5,297 nt of DNA from Campylobacterota bacterium (GCA_011372825.1 DSAK01000201.1:1-5297); one strand, 5' to 3'. Shown: positions 1 to 5,297, numbered from the stretch's first letter. Numbers and translations are program-made. The notes: generated by a model not told the origin, from the sequence alone.

Positions 1-30
1 AGATAAATTAGTACAAATTAAATATAGAAA

Positions 31-39
31 ATTATACCA
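31..39 (-). promoter_or_regulatory. Extended -10 promoter reading leftwards out of the window
   Basis: The minus strand reads TGGTATAAT, a perfect -10 hexamer at 36-31 with a TGn extension. A T-rich run precedes it, as is typical of Campylobacterota sigma-70 promoters. No convincing -35 box is present; the hexamer 17 bp upstream is TTCGTT. Transcription would start near position 24 and serve a minus-strand gene beyond the left edge. In many bacteria obgE follows rpmA, so that is a plausible target, but nothing of the gene is visible here. Confidence 0.6.
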
Positions 40-122
40 AAAAGAATGTTTTAAACGAATTTGAAGAGATTGTTGCCACTCCTAACTTTGATAAAAAAGC
101 TTGAGCGACAAAACAAGATAGA

Positions 123-377
123 TTATGCAGGAACTACTGATACTTTTTTTTGTTTTGAAGTTTTATTATCAAACTTCACAACACCCTCAACAAGGGCATA
201 TATAGTGTGGTCTTTACCCATACCAACACCAGTTCCAGGATGTACTTTTGTACCTCTTTGTCTGATGATGATATTGCCAGGAATTACTGTTTCACCACCA
301 AATTTCTTAACACCTAGACGACGACCTGCTGAATCGCGATTATTTTGGGTTGACCCCTGACCTTTTTTGTGTGCCAT
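123..377 (-). CDS. rpmA: 50S ribosomal protein L27
   Basis: Ribosomal protein L27 of the large subunit, whose N-terminal tail reaches towards the peptidyl-transferase centre. The 84-residue protein is full length for the family. It starts MAHKKGQGST, followed by the conserved NRDSAGRRLGVKKFGG stretch (residues 13-28) and the L27 signature around residues 34-48 (GNII-RQRG-VHPG). It begins directly with the mature-type N-terminus, without the cleaved extension found in Firmicutes. The ATG at 377-375 is preceded by AAGGAG at 388-383, which overlaps the stop codon of rplU. The gap to rplU is 9 bp, so the two are co-transcribed and probably translationally linked. No clear hairpin terminator follows the gene. 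Confidence 0.98.
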   Translation of the reverse strand: MAHKKGQGSTQNNRDSAGRRLGVKKFGGETVIPGNIIIRQRGTKVHPGTGVGMGKDHTIYALVEGVVKFDNKTSKQKKVSVVPA

Positions 378-386
378 TGTGACTCC

Positions 387-692
387 TTATGCTATGCTTG
401 TGATTAGTACGCGAGTAAAGTCTCTTCTAAATCCTCTTTTGAGTTTAGAGTCTTTTCTTCGTCTTTTTTTATAGATGATAACTTTTTTATCTCTACCTTC
501 ATTGATAACCTCACCTTTTACTACTGCACCATCGATATATGGCGTACCAACAGTAATCTCTCCATTGTCAAGTGCTAAAACTTCTGTAAATTCAACAGCA
601 CTTTTTGGCTCCAGATTCATATTGTCAAAACAGATGATATCACCCTCTTTGACTTTGAATTGCTGACCACTTGCTTTTATGATTGCGTACAT
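387..692 (-). CDS. rplU: 50S ribosomal protein L21
   Basis: Ribosomal protein L21, a 23S rRNA-binding protein of the large subunit. The 101-residue length is normal. The N-terminus MYAIIKASGQQFKVKEGD and the very basic segment at residues 75-90 (KKRRRKDSKLKRGFRR) are typical family features. The ATG at 692-690 has a moderate Shine-Dalgarno AAAAGGG about 7 bases upstream. It is the first gene of the rplU-rpmA pair, with a good promoter about 35 bp ahead of the start codon. The rplU-rpmA order is widely conserved in bacteria. Confidence 0.98.
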   Translation of the reverse strand: MYAIIKASGQQFKVKEGDIICFDNMNLEPKSAVEFTEVLALDNGEITVGTPYIDGAVVKGEVINEGRDKKVIIYKKRRRKDSKLKRGFRRDFTRVLITSIA

Positions 693-733
693 TGCAAACC
701 CTTTTGTTATTTCAATTCTCTTTTAAGTGCGTG

Positions 734-743
734 ATTATACCCA
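734..743 (-). promoter_or_regulatory. Promoter of rplU-rpmA
   Basis: The minus strand carries TTTGGGTATAAT, with the perfect -10 hexamer TATAAT at 739-734. An A/T-rich tract (AAAAAAATATTAAA) lies where the -35 box would be. Predicted transcription start is near 727, giving a leader of about 35 bases before the rplU ATG. It lies in the 111-bp gap between ridA and rplU, so the ribosomal genes probably have their own promoter. No hairpin terminator is visible after ridA, so read-through from ridA is also possible. Confidence 0.65.
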
Positions 744-803
744 AAGAAGCTTTAATATTTTTTTAAATATCAAATAGAAAGGATAATCGAACTAAAAACT
801 ATA

Positions 804-1181
804 TCAATCTTCTCTTGTAGCTATACACTCTATCTCTATTAGGGCATTTTTAGGAAGTGTTTTTACCGCAACGGTGCTTCTTGCGGGTTTGTGCTCTTGG
901 AAGTATTGCGCATAAATCTCATTGACAACTGCAAAATCTTCCATATCTGCTAAAAAGATGGTTGTTTTTATCACTTTGTTCAAATCACTACCCCCTTCTT
1001 GAAGCACTTCTTGAAGATTTTTTAACACCTGATTTGTTTGAGACTTGATATCACTGCCAACCATTTCGCCATTTGGCATTAGAGCTATCTGACCAGATGT
1101 AAACACTAAATTACCACAACACATCCCTTGAACATATGGTCCTATGGCTTGTGGGGCATTGCCTGTTGAAATTACTTGCAT
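804..1181 (-). CDS. ridA: RidA family 2-iminobutanoate/2-iminopropanoate deaminase
   Basis: RidA (YjgF/YER057c/UK114) proteins are cytosolic trimers that hydrolyse reactive enamine/imine intermediates released by PLP enzymes such as threonine dehydratase. The 125-residue length is standard. Visible family motifs are NAP-AIGPY-QG (residues 8-19), the SGQI strand (29-32), the KTTIFL segment (72-77), PARSTV (99-104) and IEIECIA (115-121). By comparison with E. coli RidA, the key residues Y16, G30, R101 and E116 are all present, so it should be active. The E. coli cysteine two residues after the arginine is threonine here, a common variation. The ATG has a strong AAGGAG ahead of it, overlapping the end of the upstream lipoprotein gene (12-bp gap), so the two form an operon. 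Confidence 0.95.
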   Translation of the reverse strand: MQVISTGNAPQAIGPYVQGMCCGNLVFTSGQIALMPNGEMVGSDIKSQTNQVLKNLQEVLQEGGSDLNKVIKTTIFLADMEDFAVVNEIYAQYFQEHKPARSTVAVKTLPKNALIEIECIATRED

Positions 1182-1193
1182 TTAAGCTCCTTA

Positions 1194-1544
1194 CTATTTA
1201 ACTATGGAATTGTCTTCAAAAAATATATAACTTGTAGAATAGTCTGAAAACTCAAAATAAACTTTTTTCTCGCCTGCATCTATTTTGTTATTGAGATTTT
1301 TGTCGTGGTACCCATAACCATAACGATAAGGTCTAGGGTCATTGCTATTTGTCCCCATAGCTGTAGATATTTTATCAATTTTCAGAAATCGATGGACAAG
1401 TCTATCTCCTGCATACACTTCAAGAACCCCATTTGTCCCTGTCCAATTTTGAAGCGACCTACTAAGAGAATTTTGTGTCTCTTGCGTACAACTGGCAAAA
1501 CCAAAAAGTATAAAAATCGGAATCAAAAAATAAAAATATCTCAT
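1194..1544 (-). CDS. Small lipoprotein with an EF-hand-like loop, function unknown
   Basis: I do not recognise a named family. The 116-residue protein begins with a hydrophobic signal segment (residues 2-17) ending in a lipobox-like FASC, with C19 as the probable lipidated cysteine. It is therefore predicted to be a lipoprotein anchored to an envelope membrane. Residues 37-60 look like a short beta-rich segment, and residues 72-79 are rich in Tyr and Gly. Residues 81-92 (DKNLNNKIDAGE) match the spacing of a calcium-binding EF-hand loop: D1, N3, N5, I8, D9 and E12. The C-terminus is rich in aromatic residues. The ATG is preceded by AAAGGA. It lies 12 bp upstream of ridA in the same orientation and diverges from the DUF4230 gene. 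It is a real gene judging by its signal peptide, ribosome-binding site and fit to its neighbours, but no role can be assigned. Confidence 0.85.
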   Translation of the reverse strand: MRYFYFLIPIFILFGFASCTQETQNSLSRSLQNWTGTNGVLEVYAGDRLVHRFLKIDKISTAMGTNSNDPRPYRYGYGYHDKNLNNKIDAGEKKVYFEFSDYSTSYIFFEDNSIVK

Positions 1545-1572
1545 AAATTTCCTTTAAAATATTTACATTAAA

Positions 1573-1581
1573 ATTTTATCA
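1573..1581 (-). promoter_or_regulatory. Promoter of the lipoprotein-ridA operon
   Basis: On the minus strand TGATAAAAT forms an extended -10 element, with TAAAAT at 1578-1573 and the TG two bases upstream. Predicted start of transcription is near 1566. This leaves room for the AAAGGA ribosome-binding site just before the ATG at 1544. The -35 region would fall in or next to the -10 region of the opposite promoter. Confidence 0.5.
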
Positions 1582-1602
1582 CAATTTTTCTCATAAATTA
1601 TG

Positions 1603-1608
1603 TATAAT
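1603..1608 (+). promoter_or_regulatory. Promoter of the DUF4230 gene
   Basis: A perfect TATAAT lies 21 bp before the plus-strand ATG, preceded by ATG and a T-rich tract. Transcription would start around 1615. The leader of about 15 bases carries the AAAAAAGG ribosome-binding site at 1613-1620. No good -35 hexamer is seen. The box faces away from the minus-strand lipoprotein promoter, with 24 bp between the two -10 hexamers. Confidence 0.55.
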
Positions 1609-1629
1609 TAAGAAAAAAGGCAATTATAT

Positions 1630-2316
1630 ATGGAAAGTTTAATATCTCTCATCACGGGTGCTGTTCTTGCATTAATCTTTGTAAAATATAGAAACAAAAA
1701 TGCCACTTCTGTAAGTACTCAGACATTTAGTACGATTGAAAAGTTACATGCCGTAGGAGAATTGACTGTATTTCGTGCCAATACAAAAGAGATAATCACC
1801 GCTAGTGACCACTATTTTGGTAATTTTGGTCAAAAATATTTCAGATGGCTTATCTCAAATAAAAAAATGGCGATTATATTTCACTTCGATATCGACTTCA
1901 AATACGATTTGCACTCAAAAAATTTTATAATCAAAGAGAGCAATGAGGCACTAGAGATAACCATGCCTCCATATATATACTCAACCTACCTTAAGGATAT
2001 CAAATTTTATGACGAACAAGGCTCAAGACTCCTGCCTTGGCTTCTACCAAATCTCATCAATGATGTTTTTGGTGATAGCTTCAATCAAGTCTCAAAAAAT
2101 CGCCTTATTGATGAAGCCAAAAAACAAGTTGAAACCATAGCTCAAGAGATTGCTTCCAATATGGAAGGTGTCATTCAAAATAGTGCCAAGCAAACACTTC
2201 GAACAATAGTTCAAGGTATGAGTGACAAAAAAATATCTATTTACTTTTTAGATGGACAACCAAATCCAACTTCAATCAGCTATGAAGTTGACAACGAAAA
2301 CAAAATGATAGCCTAA
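1630..2316 (+). CDS. DUF4230 domain-containing membrane-anchored protein
   Basis: The 228-residue protein has one N-terminal hydrophobic segment (about residues 4-19) followed by basic residues (KYRNKN). This is the pattern of a single-pass anchor and does not look like a cleaved signal peptide. The rest resembles the DUF4230 family: an IEKL-AVGELTVFRA segment at 36-50, beta-rich stretches at 80-120 including the LEITMPPYIYS motif at 108-118, and a long charged helix at about 152-197. The family is widespread but has no known biochemical function that I can cite. I assign it by pattern recall, not by a search. The ATG is supported by an upstream AAGG and a TATAAT box. It is the only complete plus-strand gene here. 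It diverges from the lipoprotein gene and runs tail to tail into the metX operon, 4 bp from the last stop codon. Confidence 0.85.
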   Translation: MESLISLITGAVLALIFVKYRNKNATSVSTQTFSTIEKLHAVGELTVFRANTKEIITASDHYFGNFGQKYFRWLISNKKMAIIFHFDIDFKYDLHSKNFIIKESNEALEITMPPYIYSTYLKDIKFYDEQGSRLLPWLLPNLINDVFGDSFNQVSKNRLIDEAKKQVETIAQEIASNMEGVIQNSAKQTLRTIVQGMSDKKISIYFLDGQPNPTSISYEVDNENKMIA

Positions 2317-2320
2317 AGAA

Positions 2321-2992
2321 CTAGAGTCTAAATTTTTGCATCATGAATTCACCATCTTTATCATAAAAAAGATAGTAGAGTTTGTCCCGTTTTACACTCA
2401 ATCCTGCTAAATATCGAAGTGCTATATTTGCCTCCAATGATGCAACCTGCATCACTATAGGTGCTGCGATTCCATCTGGAGTATGAGCTTTTGTATCAAA
2501 TGCTTCAAAACTTCCATTTTCAAAAAAACATACATATCCATGCCACGCCTCGACACTTGCATAAATCCATGGTGTTTTTGTCTCTTGGCTGTATTTGTCT
2601 ATCTCTTTTCTAGTCTCAAAATTATCTGTTGCGTCCAATATCAAATCGTACTTTTTTCCTAGATTAGCAAATGAAGTAAAATCCATCACAAAAGCATTGA
2701 CTTTTACAAATCTATTTTTAGACAAAACAAGCTTTGCAACACGTTGAGATTTGTAGCTATTTTCATCTTTTAATGTAAATGCAATTTGTCTATGAATATT
2801 GTGCAGGGCAACTCTATCAAAATCTACTATATTAATCTCTCCTATACCACTTGTACCAAGCGCTAAAGCTAGAGAAGAGCCTAAGCCACCTGCTCCAATA
2901 ATAGCTATTTTCTTATCAGCAAGTGCCTCTTGTATATCATCTCCCCAAAGCTGTATCTGTCTGTGAAAGTATTGTTTTTTATCTATCATCAT
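2321..2992 (-). CDS. ThiF/MoeB/E1-like adenylyltransferase lacking zinc and thioester cysteines
   Basis: E1-like proteins adenylate the C-terminus of ubiquitin-like sulfur carriers (ThiS, MoaD) or related substrates. The 223-residue protein opens with YFHRQIQLWG (8-17), followed by the nucleotide-binding loop GAGGLGS (33-39), VDFDRV with D57, NIHRQ with N65 and R68, K81, and DATDN with D123. These match the ATP-binding residues R14, D62, R73, K86 and D130 of E. coli MoeB. The two CxxC zinc pairs of MoeB/ThiF are absent, as is the cysteine before the EAG motif; the equivalent region reads TPDGIAAP (171-178). The only cysteine is C155. It is somewhat shorter than MoeB (249). Its start overlaps the nitrilase-like gene by 14 bp. 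There are two adjacent ATGs (2992 and 2989) and only a weak ribosome-binding site, so translation is probably coupled. No sulfur-carrier gene is visible nearby, so I give no gene symbol. Confidence 0.9.
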   Translation of the reverse strand: MMIDKKQYFHRQIQLWGDDIQEALADKKIAIIGAGGLGSSLALALGTSGIGEINIVDFDRVALHNIHRQIAFTLKDENSYKSQRVAKLVLSKNRFVKVNAFVMDFTSFANLGKKYDLILDATDNFETRKEIDKYSQETKTPWIYASVEAWHGYVCFFENGSFEAFDTKAHTPDGIAAPIVMQVASLEANIALRYLAGLSVKRDKLYYLFYDKDGEFMMQKFRL

Positions 2993-3797
2993 CGATTCTT
3001 TGTTTGAGTTTTATGATTTTATCAAACTTCCATGCTTTTCTTGCCTCGACCAAAATCTGTTTATCTATCTCCTCTACAAGCATAGACTCTTTATCTTCCA
3101 ATACCATCTCTACTTGACCATCTGGAGATATAAGCATGCTATCGCCATAAAATCGCCATTTTGTGCGATGCTCGCTATACTCTCCTAAGCGATTAGCCCT
3201 AAGAACATAGCAACTATGAAGAAATGCTTGTGTTTTAAGCACCTCTCTCCAACGATTGTGTGAGCCAAAAGTCGATGATGTAGGAGTGAGAACCAAATCG
3301 ATTCTATGGAGGCGAACATATCTCCATATCTCTGGAAAATGTATCTCAAATCCTGACATAACCATCACGCGAAAACCCTCTACAATAAAAAACATCGGAG
3401 TAGATAGTGGTTTTTGTTGATTGCTAAAAAACCTCTCCTCGTTCCAATGCTTGTATGAGATTAAAATTTGCTGCTCACGGTAAGCAACCCTTTTAGGAGT
3501 AATCTTAGCGATAGACTTGATGTATTTATCCTTTTTGACAACTACGACAGGAGCAATTATGGTAAGATTGTATCGCTTCGCAAATGCTTGGAGAATTTCG
3601 ATATGTCTAATGGTTTGCTCTTGAACCATTGCCAAAGGGATGTCTTTAAGCTCTTTAAAAAAATGGTTCAAAACATATTCACCAAAAAGTACGAGGTTTA
3701 CTCCTCTGTCGTGTGCATTTTTAAAATAAAACTCTAAACGGGTAGAATTAAACCCCAAAGTTGGTAGCTGTATTGCAGCAACTGCGATTTTTTTCAT
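2979..3797 (-). CDS. Nitrilase-superfamily (carbon-nitrogen hydrolase) protein without the catalytic cysteine
   Basis: Nitrilase-superfamily enzymes cleave amides or nitriles with a Glu-Lys-Cys triad. The 272-residue protein has the normal length and fold markers: KIAVAAIQLP at 3-12, LVLFGEY at 35-41 with E40 as the triad glutamate, YKHWNEERFF at 115-124 with K116 as the triad lysine, and TPTSS at 171-175. The third motif, usually ICYDLRFPE, reads SGFEIHFPE (148-156), placing G149 where the nucleophilic cysteine should be and glutamate for the following aspartate. The codon is GGA, two base changes from any Cys codon. C196 sits in a different, later motif and does not restore a nucleophile. 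It may be a pseudoenzyme or have changed chemistry, for example binding an amide or acyl-adenylate. It overlaps xseB by ATGA and the E1-like gene by 14 bp. Confidence 0.9.
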   Translation of the reverse strand: MKKIAVAAIQLPTLGFNSTRLEFYFKNAHDRGVNLVLFGEYVLNHFFKELKDIPLAMVQEQTIRHIEILQAFAKRYNLTIIAPVVVVKKDKYIKSIAKITPKRVAYREQQILISYKHWNEERFFSNQQKPLSTPMFFIVEGFRVMVMSGFEIHFPEIWRYVRLHRIDLVLTPTSSTFGSHNRWREVLKTQAFLHSCYVLRANRLGEYSEHRTKWRFYGDSMLISPDGQVEMVLEDKESMLVEEIDKQILVEARKAWKFDKIIKLKQRIDDDR

Positions 3798-3997
3798 TCC
3801 TTCTCACCTAACATTGATTGCTCTATAGTCTCGATTTTGAGTTGTGCCTCTTCAAGTAGTTGTTGTGCCTCTTTGAGGACTCGCAAACCCTCTTCATAAA
3901 ACACTACACTCTCTTCAAGTGTTACTTCTGGGTTCATAAGTTTTTCCAAAATCTCTTTTGCATGAGCTAATTTAGCTTCAAAACCTTGTGGTTGCAT
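3794..3997 (-). CDS. xseB: Exodeoxyribonuclease VII small subunit
   Basis: XseB partners with XseA to form exonuclease VII, which degrades single-stranded DNA to short oligonucleotides in the cytosol. The 67-residue protein is short even for this family (about 80 in E. coli) but complete. It is a predicted helical hairpin with the family pattern FE-KL---KEILEKL (6-20), VTLEESVVFYEEGLRVL (25-41) and a final helix ending with LKIETIE. The ATG has AAAGGAAG about 7 bases upstream, overlapping the metX stop codon. Its TGA overlaps the ATG of the next gene as ATGA. The xseA gene is not in the window. Confidence 0.92.
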   Translation of the reverse strand: MQPQGFEAKLAHAKEILEKLMNPEVTLEESVVFYEEGLRVLKEAQQLLEEAQLKIETIEQSMLGEKE

Positions 3998-4008
3998 ATA
4001 ATCTTCCT

Positions 4009-5106
4009 TTAGTTGGCTAAAATTTCTTTTATGGTATTCTCAAAACGATCTATCTCTACCAAAAAAGCATCATGCCCATAGTCACTTTTTATCTCTTGGT
4101 AAAAGACATCTTGATCGTTTTGTTTCATCATGCGAGCAATATGCTCCATCTCTTCTGGGAAAAAAAGATAATCTGAGCTAAAACTGATTAAGTGGGTTTT
4201 AGCCTTGATGCGCGATATGGCATCATGAAGCGAATCATACCCCCTAGAGAGATTAAAAGTATTGATAGCCTTTATGATATACAAATAACTTAATGGGTCA
4301 AAAAAACGGCTAAAGTTAGCCGTATTGTACTCCATATATCTTTCCACTTCATACCGACCAAAAAGCTCAAAAAGCCCATCATTGCTTACATAGTTTCTCC
4401 CAAACTTTTTATCCATAGAGTGTGGAGATAGGTATGAAATATGTCCTGCTATGCGACCTATCGCAAGTCCATCAAGACCCTCTTGCCTAAACGCATCTTT
4501 GGCATATTTTCCATTTGCAAAGCGGGGATCGCGACGGATTGCCTCCATGGCAACTTTGTTGAATGCTATCGTCCAAGGTCGGGTTGCATAAGTCGCTGCA
4601 AGAGAAATGATATGTTCGCTCAAATTTGGATAATCAACGCCAAATTGCAAAGCTTGCATCCCCCCCATTGAGCCACCAATAATCGCTTTTAGTTTATATA
4701 TCCCAAGATATGAAAGGAGATGCATTTGTGAGCGTATCATATCTTTGATAGTGATTACTGGAAATTTTAGACGAAATAACTCTTGAGATGGATAGTTTTG
4801 ACTCATAGGTCCTGTGCTACCAAAACAACCCCCAATGACATTTGCACAAATGACAAAATACCTTTGTGTATCTATAGCTTTGCCATTACCAATCAGCCCG
4901 TCCCACCAACCAGCTTTTTTATCACCTTCATAAATTCCAGCAGCATGATGGGAGCCACTAAGCGCATGGCACACCAAAATAGCATTATTCTTTTCTTCGT
5001 TTAACTCACCATATGTCTCATATGCTATAGTATAAGGTTCAAGTATCCGCCCACTTTCAAGATAAAGAGGGCTACTAAAATGGGCTTGCTTGGTAGAAAT
5101 CTTCAT
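4009..5106 (-). CDS. metX: Homoserine O-acetyltransferase (MetX)
   Basis: MetX transfers an acyl group, usually from acetyl-CoA, to L-homoserine, activating it for sulfhydrylation or transsulfuration in methionine synthesis. The 365-residue alpha/beta-hydrolase has the expected order: an AYETYGELN strand (28-36), CHALSGSHHAAG (46-57), the GWWDG-IGNGKAIDT block (66-80), NVIGGCFGSTGP (89-100), the nucleophile elbow GGSMGG with S146, FSSDYLFFP (309-317) with the acid D312, and GHDAFL (344-349) with catalytic H345. R218 in GRIAGHISY probably corresponds to the conserved substrate-binding arginine. Some MetX-fold enzymes use succinyl-CoA, and I cannot settle the acyl donor by reading. The ATG at 5106 fits the usual family N-terminus, although its ribosome-binding site is weak. 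It heads a four-gene operon. Confidence 0.96.
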   Translation of the reverse strand: MKISTKQAHFSSPLYLESGRILEPYTIAYETYGELNEEKNNAILVCHALSGSHHAAGIYEGDKKAGWWDGLIGNGKAIDTQRYFVICANVIGGCFGSTGPMSQNYPSQELFRLKFPVITIKDMIRSQMHLLSYLGIYKLKAIIGGSMGGMQALQFGVDYPNLSEHIISLAATYATRPWTIAFNKVAMEAIRRDPRFANGKYAKDAFRQEGLDGLAIGRIAGHISYLSPHSMDKKFGRNYVSNDGLFELFGRYEVERYMEYNTANFSRFFDPLSYLYIIKAINTFNLSRGYDSLHDAISRIKAKTHLISFSSDYLFFPEEMEHIARMMKQNDQDVFYQEIKSDYGHDAFLVEIDRFENTIKEILAN

Positions 5107-5122
5107 AAGCTACTTTTTGAAA

Positions 5123-5140
5123 AATATTTTAGATATTTTA
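5123..5140 (-). promoter_or_regulatory. Possible promoter of the metX operon, with a tandem AT-rich repeat
   Basis: In the 86-bp gap upstream of metX the minus strand reads TAAAATATC followed directly by TAAAATATT, two 9-bp units with one mismatch. Either TAAAAT could act as a -10 box: the first gives a start near 5128 and the second a start near 5119. No clear -35 box is seen. The repeat might also be an operator, but simple AT-richness explains it as well. No SAM riboswitch or other structured leader is apparent. Confidence 0.35.
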
Positions 5141-5192
5141 TCTTAATTGGACTTTAGAGTTAGTGAAGCAAGATTTTTCCACATACTCATCC

Positions 5193-5297
5193 TCAAGAAG
5201 ATTGTTTGATTTTAGCTTTTTTTGCCCTCTTGAGTATCTCCTCATCGATTGATATGCCTTTCATATGTGAAAGCTCAAAAGCAAACAACATCCCTCC
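5193..5297 (-). CDS. C-terminal end of an unidentified protein (partial)
   Basis: The minus strand is open from the window edge to a TGA at 5195-5193, encoding 34 residues: a hydrophobic start (GGMLFAFELSHM), then a charged helix (DEEILKRAKKAKIK) and QSS. The other two minus-strand frames stop early. The composition looks like a genuine protein C-terminus, but it is too short for me to assign a family. The stop lies 86 bp before metX, in the same orientation, and no hairpin terminator is visible in the gap, so the gene could be part of the same transcription unit. Confidence 0.55.
   Translation of the reverse strand, partial: GGMLFAFELSHMKGISIDEEILKRAKKAKIKQSS

Noticed and set aside
85..122. 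Possible rpmA terminator (GCTCAAGC followed by six T on the minus strand)
   Set aside because: Only a 3-bp stem with a 2-base loop is possible, too weak for an intrinsic terminator.
61..360. Plus-strand open frame of 99 codons
   Set aside because: It lies opposite rpmA, starts with TTG, has no ribosome-binding site and encodes an implausible Pro/Thr-rich protein.
475..666. Plus-strand open frame opposite rplU
   Set aside because: It is an antisense shadow of a certain ribosomal protein gene with no start signals of its own.
2321..2992. Assignment as TcdA (tRNA t6A dehydratase), moeB or thiF
   Set aside because: The N-terminal and nucleotide-loop motifs are MoeB/ThiF-like and not TcdA-like, but the zinc cysteines are missing, so no specific symbol is justified.
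3468..3737. Plus-strand open frame of 89 codons inside the nitrilase-like gene
   Set aside because: It is antisense to a well-supported gene, with no family resemblance and no ribosome-binding site.
5141..5192. Riboswitch or SAM-responsive leader upstream of metX
   Set aside because: The gap is only 86 bp, AT-rich, and contains no recognisable stem pattern; the ACTTTAGAGT near-palindrome is too short.

Overview
The window comes from an AT-rich bacterial chromosome, most likely a Campylobacterota (Epsilonproteobacteria) of the Sulfurimonas/Sulfuricurvum/Sulfurovum type. This assignment is an inference. It rests on the style of the ribosomal proteins L21 and L27, on promoters made of a TATAAT box behind a T-rich stretch without a clear -35 box, and on short intergenic gaps. 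No mobile element, CRISPR array, tRNA or rRNA is visible, and base and codon use look uniform, so this reads as core chromosome rather than an island.

Left block (1-1544, all minus strand). A small lipoprotein gene is followed 12 bp later by ridA, the enamine/imine deaminase. After a 111-bp gap holding a good promoter come rplU (L21) and rpmA (L27), 9 bp apart. Beyond rpmA an intergenic stretch carries another strong extended -10 promoter, firing leftwards into a gene outside the window.

Centre (1545-2316). The lipoprotein gene and a plus-strand gene for a membrane-anchored DUF4230 protein are divergent. They share an 85-bp region with two back-to-back -10 boxes. The DUF4230 gene ends 4 bp from the stop codon of the convergent operon on its right, with no visible terminator between them.

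Right block (2321-5106, minus strand). Four tightly packed genes look like one operon: metX (homoserine O-acyltransferase, methionine synthesis), xseB (small subunit of exonuclease VII), a nitrilase-superfamily protein, and a ThiF/MoeB/E1-like protein. The gaps are 11 bp, an ATGA overlap and a 14-bp overlap. The C-terminal end of an unidentified minus-strand gene lies at the right edge.

The most notable observation is the last two operon genes. The nitrilase-like protein has glycine (GGA codon) where the family's catalytic cysteine belongs. The translationally coupled E1-like protein keeps its adenylation residues but has none of the zinc-binding cysteines and no cysteine at the usual thioester position. 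The pair may have a non-standard role. No clearly novel multi-gene system is otherwise apparent.
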